From positions 3,440,001 to 3,504,000 of the forward strand of contig CATNEN010000001.1 in assembly GCA_950097015.1 (NCBI GenBank): a stretch of DNA of 64,000 nt, written 5' to 3'. Positions 56,412-64,000 of the stretch are shown piece by piece (position 1 is the first letter of the stretch; each line of letters begins with the position of its first letter). The stretch comes from Macrostomum hystrix. Its lineage: Eukaryota; Platyhelminthes; Macrostomidae. A program made the position numbers and the translations under genes. A model generated the notes under the pieces. The model was not told where the DNA came from and did no database searches. It worked only from the letters and a program-made list of their open reading frames with translations.

Positions 56412-57696
56412 TCACATGAACTATTTACCTACACTTCATTGGCAAACTATATATTTTTGGAGTCTATAGGCATGTCAAGTAATACCATATTATAGGGCCA
56501 CAAAATGGTCAAGTTAGAAAATCCAAAACTGTAACATGTCACCATTGCTATTAATAGGAAAAAGCATAAAAAATTCATGAAATACAATTTCGAATTCTTA
56601 ACTTGAAAATTAGTTCTACTTTGAAACTTTTTCTTCAGGAATTATTTAGCATGGGCATGGTAAATTTTTTGGTCTTGGAACAGCTATTTAAGTATTCTAT
56701 AGCTAACAGTTGGACTGATATATTCATTCCCTTGAAGGTACTCTTAACAGGCCCTAGTCAAAACACATGCTGCACACATTTCACAAGCTTTGAGTTTTTT
56801 CAACTTTTAAAGAGGTAATCACAGTTTAATCATGGTTTTCAGTTTTTGCACTAAATATTGATACTAATACATTTTCCTCAAACATTTCCAGCCTGCCTTG
56901 CTTGCTGCCTGACTGTTCGCTTGTCAACATTATGGACTCTAATGGACGACTAGGTCTATGCTGTCAAACTGCCATTGTCTGGTTCTAGGCAAGCCTCAAG
57001 TTACTGCAATACTTTTGCTCTCAGAGCTAGCTACTATCAGCCTGCAGCTCGACTCTTTGGACGAGCGTGTGAGTTAATATGTATAAAAATATTGATTGCT
57101 TTTGTGAAAGTTACAGTTCAATGTGAATTCAAATGCAATGGCCCTCATTTTTTATAAACATGTGTTTTGGTCCTATATGGTCCTATTCTATTAATGCTAC
57201 ATGCTAATACCAATAATTAAACGAGGACTCGATTCCATGTGATTCTCAGATTCTCCTCTCTACATCAGCCTCGAGGAGACATGCCCGCTATGGTCAGGCA
57301 TTTTCCTTATATTTAACACACTGACTTTGACAAATAGAGGCTGTTCCTGTTTCTAACTTTCAATTACATTCAAATTCTGCCGCTTTCCACCGTGCTTTTT
57401 TCATCTGCTCTCTCTCCCGATCTCTCCGTCATTCCCCTTTTCTCCTGCGCCAGATGCAGAGTAAGAACGGCTAACAGTTGATACTACTCCTCATCTAGTA
57501 GTCTGTGTCGCAACTTTTATGTATTGGTTTGACTGAAATATTCACTTCCTTGAAGGCACTCTTAACAGGTCATAGTCACAGGCCACAGGGCATGTTACAT
57601 ATTTCTCCGGGCTGCAGGTGTGGGTGCACTGATTAAGAGTTGGACTATCTAAGATTTGACACCTTGATCTGAATGGCGTAGGCGAGGGGGCCTTGA
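56412..57696. other. AT-rich host sequence
   Basis: Between the LTR element and the non-LTR element. Two diverged direct copies of a segment of about 75 bp (ATATTCATTCCCTTGAAGGT versus ATATTCACTTCCTTGAAGGC, then CTCTTAACAGG) lie at about 56710 and 57538. No gene supported. Confidence 0.6.
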
Positions 57697-57810
57697 CTTA
57701 CTTGACTTAGCGGCAGGGGGCCTCCATGACGGACGCAGCGAGGAGGCGGCTGTTGCCGCCCATATCGCTAACCCCTGGCAGCCAGACGGCCTCCAGCGAG
57801 GCGGTGCCGC

Positions 57811-60800
57811 TCAGGGTGGTCCGTCGGTCGGTTCCGCCGCGCGATCTTCCTCGCCATAGGCTGGGAAGAAATCAGCTCGGCCGGTATCCCGGAGGAAGTG
57901 GGCGAGCTGAGGGATGTTCTCGGGCGAGCAGGCTTCGGCAAGAGTCGGTGCCGGCCCGAGGTGTTTTAGCCTAGCCCGGGTGAAGGCCGGGCAGTGGCAA
58001 ATGAAATGCTCGGCGTTTTCACGGCCGGAGCAGCAGAAAGGACACGTTTCCTCAGGCACGTGGCCTTGGAGGTAGCGGTGTCTGGTGAAGCAGCCATGTC
58101 CCGAAAGGGCCATGGTGACTGCTCTCAGGTCTCTGCGGTTTAGCCTGAGTAAGGCCTTACGCAGGTTACTAGAGGGGGTTGGCACCGCAGCCCTGGACTG
58201 GCGACAGTTCAGGGTGCTGGACCACCTCCTCCGGTGCTGGGTCTCCATCCAGTGGTTGATGCTGGAGTTGACAACGGAGGCGGGGATCGGGGATTCCGGG
58301 CCCGGGCCCATCAGGGAGCTGGCTGCTCCAGCCTTTGCAAGCTCGTCCGCCATCTCATTCCCTGTGAGCCCGGCGTGCCCAGGGATCCACATCAGCTCCA
58401 CCTTGTTAGACTGCGCCAAACCGTTTAACTGGGTGTTGCAGTCCAAGGTGGTTCTGGAGCGAGAGGTGCAGCGACTGAGGGCCTTGAGGGCTGCTTGACT
58501 GTCGGAGTGAAAAAAGATCCTCCGACCAGCCAGCTGCCTCTGGCGCAGCTCAGCCGCACAGAAGCTGATGGCGAGCATTTCGTTTTGGAAAACGCTTGAG
58601 CTCTTGCCACAGTGTTGGGAGTGGGTCCAGAGGACCTCGCCACCCGAGGCGACGCACACCCCGAATCCCGATTTACCGTTCATCAGGGAGCCGTCAGTGT
58701 AACAGTGGACTGCGGGGTCATCCCAGCAGTCCTTTACCTCATTACGAGGGAAGATGCTGACTTTGTACCTGTGGCTCCGGAGTAAAGTGGCCGGGGCCCC
58801 GTCCGAAAGGATGGTGAGCCCTCCGCACTCGCCCAGAGTTTTCAGGCAGAGGTCAGAGTGGGGCAGAAGGGAACGCTTCGAGAAGGCTCGCGAATTCTGG
58901 AAGGATACACCCGCATCAAGGAGACGACGGGTGGACTTTGCCGCTTCCCCCTTAACAAAAATGTCAATGGGTGTAGCGTTGAGGAAAGCGTTCATGCCTT
59001 CAAAGGGAGTGGAGGGTGGGGCGCCCAGCGTCATGCGACAGGCTCTGCCCTGCACCCTATAAAGCGCCTCCAGGTTTTTCTGGATGCTCATGGCACTGGC
59101 CCAGATGAGGCCAGCGTAAGCGACTGACGGTCTAATGATCGCCGTGTAAATCCACCAAAGGTTTTTGGGGGTTAGCCCCCAAGTGGTGCCCACGGCTCGC
59201 CTGACTTGCGCCAGAATGGCCAGGGCCCTCTTGGCCTTTGTGGTAATGTGCGGGGTCCAGTTAAGCCTATGGTCTAGCAGGATACCAAGGCACCGGACCT
59301 GCTTTTCCATGGCAATATTCTTGCCATAGAGAGTCAGAGGCTCAATGGTCCAGCGCAGCCTGCTGGTAAACATAACCGCAACGGTCTTGGACTCAGAGAG
59401 TCGGAGCCCGCATTGGTCCGCCCAGCGCACCGCCCTGTTGATAAAGCCCTGAATGAGGTCCCTGGTGGTTTCCGCCGAGGGGCCCGCGCAGATGGCGGTC
59501 ACATCGTCGGCATATCCCACCTTCAGGACTGGGTCAGGCCGAGTGCTTTTTAGCAGCTCATCCATGACGAGATTCCACAGCAGTGGGGTGAGGACGCCAC
59601 CTTGGGGCCCTCCTTTTAGGACAGGTGCCGAGAGCACCCTGCCTTCGAGGTGGGCCACCACGTGGCGATTCCGGATCATGTACATGACCCAACGGACGAG
59701 GTGGGGGTGAGTGGCCCTGGAAACCAGGGCCTTCTCAAAGGCTTCGAAAATAACGTTATCGAAGGCCCCCTCAATATCAAGGAAAACAGCCAGGGCAAAA
59801 CCGCTGCCCAGCACTGCCTTCTCGAGAGTCTCCACAATGCAGTGGAGGGCGCTCTCCGTGGACCGGCCCGCCCGAAAGGCGTGCTGGTTTGGTGAGAGCG
59901 GGGCCCGCCCTAGCTCTACAGTAAGAAGGCGCCAGAGCACCAGTCTTTCCATGAGCTTGAGGCAGGTGGAAGTCAAGCTTATCGGGCGATAAGACTTGAC
60001 CGAGCGATAGTCGCCTTTGGCGGGCTTCGGGATGAAGACGACCCGGGCTTCATGCCACCGCGCTGGTACGTAGCCCAGCACGATGCAGGCCCGTAGAAGT
60101 CTGCAGAGGAGATGGAGGAAGCGGCCATTTTTAACCGCTTCATGCAGAAAGGCCGGATATATACCATCTGGCCCAGGTGCTTTAAAAGGATTGAATGACT
60201 TAGCCGCGCGAACGATGCGGTCATTCGTAACGAGTGACTGAGCCAGGCCCTGACCTCCACGCGAGTGGTCGTCTGGGCCGAAGTGCGCCGGTACACTCGG
60301 GAAGAAATGCCCTAGCATAAGCTCGAGCGTTTCCTCCGGGCGCTCAGTGATCGAGCCGTCCGGCTTTTTAATCGATGAGAGCTTGGAGAAGCGGTCGTTG
60401 GTGAGCGCCTTTACCACGCGGGCCGTGGGCCGCGAGCCCTCAAGCCCTTCGCAGTATTGTCGCCACTTGTCCGCTTTTGCCCTTCTGACCCGGCCCTTAA
60501 ACTCATGGATGGCGCGAGTATAGGCCTCTTTGTCATCAGGGTCGTGCGAGGTTTTCAGCTTCCTCTGGAGAGCCTTAGCTCGGCGTCTTAGGACTCCGAG
60601 CTCGGGGTTCCACCAGGGGGCCGATTTTTTGCCTTTGTAGGCTTTGAGCGGGCAAGCCATTTCGTAGGCCTCTGTGATGGCGCCGCCCAGCAGGGCAGCC
60701 ACTCCATCCAGGTCCTGCGTGGTTTCCATGGCCATGGAGGGGTCAGAATCCCGAAGGCCCTCATGCAGCTTTTGGCTGAACGCGGGCCAGTCGGTATTTC

Positions 60801-61515
60801 TGACATTACGCCTCCAAATAGGCTTTTGCTTCTTATCGGGGGTGCCGATGTTGAAACGGATGAAACGGTGGTCCGAGAGCGAGCTTTCGGTCTCCCACAC
60901 CTCCCACCCCAGCACCCTTGGGAGGATGCCGGGTGAGGCCAGGGTGACGTCAAGCACCTCAGCCCACCGCCCATTGTCGAAAGTGGGCGTGTTGCCCACA
61001 TTGCAGAAGTTTAGAGGCGTGCCGCTGACGAAGGCCAGGAGCTCTTCGCCGCGGTCATTGATTTTTGAGCTACCCCAGTGGGTGTGATGCGAGTTTACAT
61101 CTCCCGCGAGGAGCAGCTCGAAGTTTCGTGCCCTGGCGAATTCACAGAGGGCGACGAGGGTATCGCTAACCACGGGGGCGTCGCCTGCCAGGTAGGCGGA
61201 TGCCACGAGGGTCAACTTGTTAGGCACAATGTGTGCAGATTGGATGACGCAGATGTCCCCGTTAGAGAGATCGGGTCTCATCCACGCATTTAAGGCTTTT
61301 GCGGCATAGATCAGTGATCTAGGGCGGACAGAGTCTGCCATGCAGAAGCAGTCATAGCCAGCAGGAATGTTGCTTGGCTTGTTCTTTGATAGCCAGGGCT
61401 CCTGCACAAGTACAAGGCCCGGCATCATGCGCTCTGTCGTGCGCATCAGATTGACTGATGCTGCCACGCAGTGCTGGGTGTTAACTTGCAGACATGATAT
61501 TCCGGGGATCATCAT
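57811..61515 (-). CDS. Non-LTR ORF2: endonuclease, reverse transcriptase, RNase H
   Basis: 1234 residues. The AP-like endonuclease at about 8-222 has [25 protein letters not shown] and SLSDHRFI. The reverse transcriptase at about 485-750 has [32 protein letters not shown] and the catalytic YADD near 668. The RNase H domain at about 936-1066 has [20 protein letters not shown] and [10 protein letters not shown], so all four acidic residues are present. A C-terminal CCHC-like knuckle ([18 protein letters not shown]) follows. It nicks target DNA and primes reverse transcription there. The ATG lies 12 nt after the ORF1 stop, so translation is probably by reinitiation. The RNase H argues for a LOA-like or RNase H-bearing Jockey/R1 relative. 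Confidence 0.93.
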   Translation of the reverse strand: MMIPGISCLQVNTQHCVAASVNLMRTTERMMPGLVLVQEPWLSKNKPSNIPAGYDCFCMADSVRPRSLIYAAKALNAWMRPDLSNGDICVIQSAHIVPNKLTLVASAYLAGDAPVVSDTLVALCEFARARNFELLLAGDVNSHHTHWGSSKINDRGEELLAFVSGTPLNFCNVGNTPTFDNGRWAEVLDVTLASPGILPRVLGWEVWETESSLSDHRFIRFNIGTPDKKQKPIWRRNVRNTDWPAFSQKLHEGLRDSDPSMAMETTQDLDGVAALLGGAITEAYEMACPLKAYKGKKSAPWWNPELGVLRRRAKALQRKLKTSHDPDDKEAYTRAIHEFKGRVRRAKADKWRQYCEGLEGSRPTARVVKALTNDRFSKLSSIKKPDGSITERPEETLELMLGHFFPSVPAHFGPDDHSRGGQGLAQSLVTNDRIVRAAKSFNPFKAPGPDGIYPAFLHEAVKNGRFLHLLCRLLRACIVLGYVPARWHEARVVFIPKPAKGDYRSVKSYRPISLTSTCLKLMERLVLWRLLTVELGRAPLSPNQHAFRAGRSTESALHCIVETLEKAVLGSGFALAVFLDIEGAFDNVIFEAFEKALVSRATHPHLVRWVMYMIRNRHVVAHLEGRVLSAPVLKGGPQGGVLTPLLWNLVMDELLKSTRPDPVLKVGYADDVTAICAGPSAETTRDLIQGFINRAVRWADQCGLRLSESKTVAVMFTSRLRWTIEPLTLYGKNIAMEKQVRCLGILLDHRLNWTPHITTKAKRALAILAQVRRAVGTTWGLTPKNLWWIYTAIIRPSVAYAGLIWASAMSIQKNLEALYRVQGRACRMTLGAPPSTPFEGMNAFLNATPIDIFVKGEAAKSTRRLLDAGVSFQNSRAFSKRSLLPHSDLCLKTLGECGGLTILSDGAPATLLRSHRYKVSIFPRNEVKDCWDDPAVHCYTDGSLMNGKSGFGVCVASGGEVLWTHSQHCGKSSSVFQNEMLAISFCAAELRQRQLAGRRIFFHSDSQAALKALSRCTSRSRTTLDCNTQLNGLAQSNKVELMWIPGHAGLTGNEMADELAKAGAASSLMGPGPESPIPASVVNSSINHWMETQHRRRWSSTLNCRQSRAAVPTPSSNLRKALLRLNRRDLRAVTMALSGHGCFTRHRYLQGHVPEETCPFCCSGRENAEHFICHCPAFTRARLKHLGPAPTLAEACSPENIPQLAHFLRDTGRADFFPAYGEEDRAAEPTDGPP

Positions 61516-61527
61516 GCAGGCAGAGGT

Positions 61528-63087
61528 CTACTTGGAGGGGGACCCAGCCAGAAGGCGGTCCTCCTCCTCCGGGTCGATGTCGGTAGCCATGGGCTCCTCC
61601 GTGCCCAGGCCCCGAGCCGGAGACGGGAACTCGACGGCGTCAGCCGCCCAGTCCCCGCCCCCGGCCCCGAGCCCAGGCCCAGAGTCGCCCTCAACTGGAG
61701 CCGACACCGCTCCCTGGGCCGTGGGAGGGGCGCTCGAAGGGCCCTGCTCGATGGAGCTGGGCACCTCTGAGGCCTCCCCCGTAGCCCTTGGTTGCGGCGC
61801 CTGCCCCGGTGGGCCACCGCGCATCTCAGCGCGCAGCTGGGCCATCTTGGCGGTTCGCACCACCTCGGAGGCCCGCTGGAGAAGGCCCCGGCGCTTTGTG
61901 ACACGCGCGGGGCGACGCTCAGAGCTGCCAGCGATGGCACGCTCTGGCCTTTTTTGGCGGGACGACTGGGCCCTGCCCCCAGTCCCAGCCTTGGGGTCCG
62001 AGGACCCTTCATTGGCCGGTACGGTGGTGGGCCCGGTCTGACCTCGGGTTTTATCCGCCTCGAAGGCGAAGATTTTGGTCTTCCACAGACCAATGCAAAT
62101 GTTGGCGCCATCTGGGTAGCGGCGTGTCCATTGCTCGGACAGGCCCAGAATGGCGGTGAAACCGGTGCCGTCGGGGCGCAGGATCGTGCGGTGCACGATC
62201 AGGCCCGCTGTCGGCAGCTCCCGGTTCATCGCGATGAGGCCCCTGCGGAGGTCCTCAGCGCTGGTGACGACACTTTTCGCCGGGACGAAGATACGGTGTC
62301 GCTTGGTCTTTGGTGGCTCGTTCTCCCGTAGGAACTCGAGGCCAGCCGCCCAGCTCTGCGTGGGCAGCAACTCGAGGAGCCGCCGCCCCGATTCCGCATC
62401 GCCGGGCCAGACGACGAAGCACGATTCCCTGGTAGCGCTTGCGCCGACCGCCAGGGGCTCGCCCTTCAGTTGAAGTTGCCACAACATAGCATCTATGTTG
62501 CGGCAAATGTCGCTGAGCTGTTCGCTGCTCAGCCTTTTCCCGTCTCTGCCGGTGATGATGACGGCAGGTTGCCTACGTGCGATGGCGGCGTAGGTAGCTT
62601 GTGGTCCCGGGCCCTGTCCGGTGGCGTCCCCACCCTCGGGATCTGCGTCGGCGGTGGGCACAGGGCCCTCCGCCTCCGCTTCTCCTTCGGGCCGGGCAGC
62701 CGTCCGGATGGGCGCCGGGCCCTCCTTGGCCCGCGACCCTGGCCTCGGGGCGTCGTGGGCTCCGCCCCGTGCAGGAGCCTGGGCAGGAGGCACAAGGCCC
62801 CCCGCCCCAGCCCCCGCCCTAGGCAGAGCCCCTTCGGCCCCTCTGGCCTGGGCCTGGTCCTTGGTCAATGGAGCCGACGTGCCGTGGGCCAGCATGCGCC
62901 TACGGCGTTTTGCCGCTCCAGAGGTGGTGGAGCGCTTAGCGCCCCGGTCATCGCGCGAGTTGGGCAGCGCGGCATTTGTGGCGGTCGCGGGGCCAGCTAG
63001 CCCGGGCGCCGCAGCGTGTATGGCCTCAGGCACCATGGTGTCCTCGGCCGGAGCAGTTGAAGGGCTAGAAGCCATTGAAAGCTGCAA
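61528..63087 (-). CDS. Non-LTR ORF1 protein (DUF4780-like)
   Basis: 519 residues. Ala/Pro/Arg-rich, probably disordered first 180 residues, then a folded part with AVIITGRDGKRLSSEQLSDI, FVVWPGDAESGRRLLELL, GLIVHRTILRPDGTGFTAIL and ANICIGLWKTKIFAFEA. This pattern resembles the DUF4780-type domain of arthropod non-LTR ORF1 proteins. A basic segment and a Pro/Gly-rich C-terminus follow; no CCHC knuckles were seen. It would bind the element's RNA to form the ribonucleoprotein. It has a different frame from ORF2 and a 12-nt gap to it. Confidence 0.8.
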   Translation of the reverse strand: MQLSMASSPSTAPAEDTMVPEAIHAAAPGLAGPATATNAALPNSRDDRGAKRSTTSGAAKRRRRMLAHGTSAPLTKDQAQARGAEGALPRAGAGAGGLVPPAQAPARGGAHDAPRPGSRAKEGPAPIRTAARPEGEAEAEGPVPTADADPEGGDATGQGPGPQATYAAIARRQPAVIITGRDGKRLSSEQLSDICRNIDAMLWQLQLKGEPLAVGASATRESCFVVWPGDAESGRRLLELLPTQSWAAGLEFLRENEPPKTKRHRIFVPAKSVVTSAEDLRRGLIAMNRELPTAGLIVHRTILRPDGTGFTAILGLSEQWTRRYPDGANICIGLWKTKIFAFEADKTRGQTGPTTVPANEGSSDPKAGTGGRAQSSRQKRPERAIAGSSERRPARVTKRRGLLQRASEVVRTAKMAQLRAEMRGGPPGQAPQPRATGEASEVPSSIEQGPSSAPPTAQGAVSAPVEGDSGPGLGAGGGDWAADAVEFPSPARGLGTEEPMATDIDPEEEDRLLAGSPSK

Positions 63088-64000
63088 TGAAGAGAGGGGC
63101 TTCCTGTAGACACAGGCAGGAATAACCCGCTCAGCCGCGATCCCAAAACTGAGCGGGGGCAGCCAAAAAAGACAAGTTACAACCCGGGGTGGGATGCCAG
63201 GACCACCGGGAGGAACCGTAAGAGACCAGACTACTCCCTGGCCAAGCGTCCATCAGCACGGTCAACACTGGGACATTGGAGGGTGCCATTGAGCCGGCGC
63301 CGAGGCCTGCGGGCTGGCCGCAAACCCTGTTAAGGTCAAAGGGTGACACCTGTCCCTCAGGGCCGTAGCCAGAGGTACCTGATCACGCACAGGTGCACGA
63401 AAATTGCGGACAAGCCACATACCCTGTTAAGGTCAAAGGGTGACACCTTTCCCTCCAGCCGGGGCTAGAGGTACCCAGTTTGGCCGGAGGCCCTGGATGG
63501 GTCATCCAGCGCTGTTGCCCATTCTGTCCGGCTGCCCTAGGGTCAGCCTTGAACACTCGCGGGACGTGTACCCATGGGTCAGCTGACGGGACAGCGTTGG
63601 AGGGATTCCTGCACCCGAAGGTACAGGTCTCCTTCCTGCCAGGCCTGCTCAAAAAACGGCTGCAGGTGTGAGGCATCGCAGACCAAAGCCCGTGGGCCTG
63701 GACTGACTCATACCTCACAGGCACTGTGTCCCGCCGGTGCGAGCTAGGCGAGGGGGTCATACTAGCTACTAGTAGCCGAACACTAGTAGTATGGGTTACC
63801 AGAAATCTGCCTAACACAGGGGAAATAGGAGAGCGTGCATTTGAATGGGAGAGGGTGGCCTATCCTCTGCATATAGGATAGGTGACGCTGTGACGATCTA
63901 TGTGGCTGAGGGGTTGGAGCCCCATTAGAATTACTCAACAGAATTCTGAGCACCAAAAATTAGCGAAAATTATCAGCATGAGCTTGCCGTGACACCCGAG
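63088..64000 (-). other. 5' UTR of the non-LTR element (cut by window edge)
   Basis: No ORF of interest. It contains the two direct repeats described for the element. The true 5' end and promoter are not visible. Confidence 0.6.

Larger units (their letters stand above)
57697..64000 (-). mobile_element. APE-type non-LTR retrotransposon (Jockey/R1/LOA group), 5' end outside
   Basis: Both ORFs are intact on the minus strand. The 3' UTR is only about 110 nt and ends near 57697 with a short repeat tail (CTAAGTCAAGTAAGTCAAG on the minus strand) instead of poly(A). The 5' UTR extends from 63088 beyond the window. Two direct repeats containing ACCCTGTTAAGGTCAAAGGG lie at about 63320-63378 and 63420-63477, perhaps promoter repeats. 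Intact ORFs suggest a recent and possibly active copy. Confidence 0.9.

Noticed and set aside
59453-62331. Plus-strand ORFs opposite the non-LTR element
   Set aside because: Antisense shadows of the conserved ORF1 and ORF2.

Overview
The window is metazoan, most likely invertebrate, nuclear DNA. The host genes have short GT-AG introns of 80-730 nt. The mobile elements are animal types: hAT, Merlin, MULE, KDZ, a Ty3-like LTR element, an APE-type non-LTR element and tRNA-like SINEs. Tandem repeats make up an unusually large share. The species cannot be named from sequence alone. There is no bacterial operon, CRISPR array or rRNA gene.

Layout. 1-1627 is a 19-bp minisatellite ending about 70 bp before two exons of a secreted-type alpha-carbonic anhydrase (1696-2861). 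That locus also holds a SINE-like repeat and a precisely bounded hAT MITE. A minus-strand gene with a PAN-like cysteine region and an ALK/LTK-type glycine-rich domain lies at 4863-6183. From 6.7 to 14.4 kb minisatellites dominate, chiefly a 6.3-kb, almost G-free 11-bp satellite with a higher-order period near 1.5 kb. A 1600-bp MULE with a 5'-truncated transposase follows (14483-16082), then more tandem repeats, a tRNA-derived SINE and a three-copy 320-bp repeat containing a tRNA-like segment.

The most interesting region is 21.6-29.7 kb. A 434-bp Merlin remnant precedes an intact, one-intron KDZ transposase gene. Behind it on the same strand lie a zinc-finger/SET-domain (histone methyltransferase-type) gene, a zinc-finger-only gene with the same finger spacing, and a nonsense-interrupted third zinc-finger gene. 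These units are separated by three near-identical copies of one 450-560 bp intergenic module that carries a poly(A) signal and the next gene's upstream region. It looks like a multigene KDZ-type element with a chromatin-modifier cargo and a reused terminator-promoter cassette.

From 30 to 45 kb there are 91-bp, 140/142-bp, 57-bp, 21-bp and 84-bp tandem arrays, and parts of poorly recognised minus-strand host genes. 45787-56407 is a complete LTR element with 2335-bp LTRs that match wherever compared, a 4-bp target duplication, gag, a protease in the -1 frame, an unknown third ORF and no reverse transcriptase or integrase, so it must be mobilised in trans. The window ends in a minus-strand non-LTR retrotransposon with intact ORF1 and ORF2 (endonuclease, reverse transcriptase, RNase H) whose 5' end runs beyond the window.
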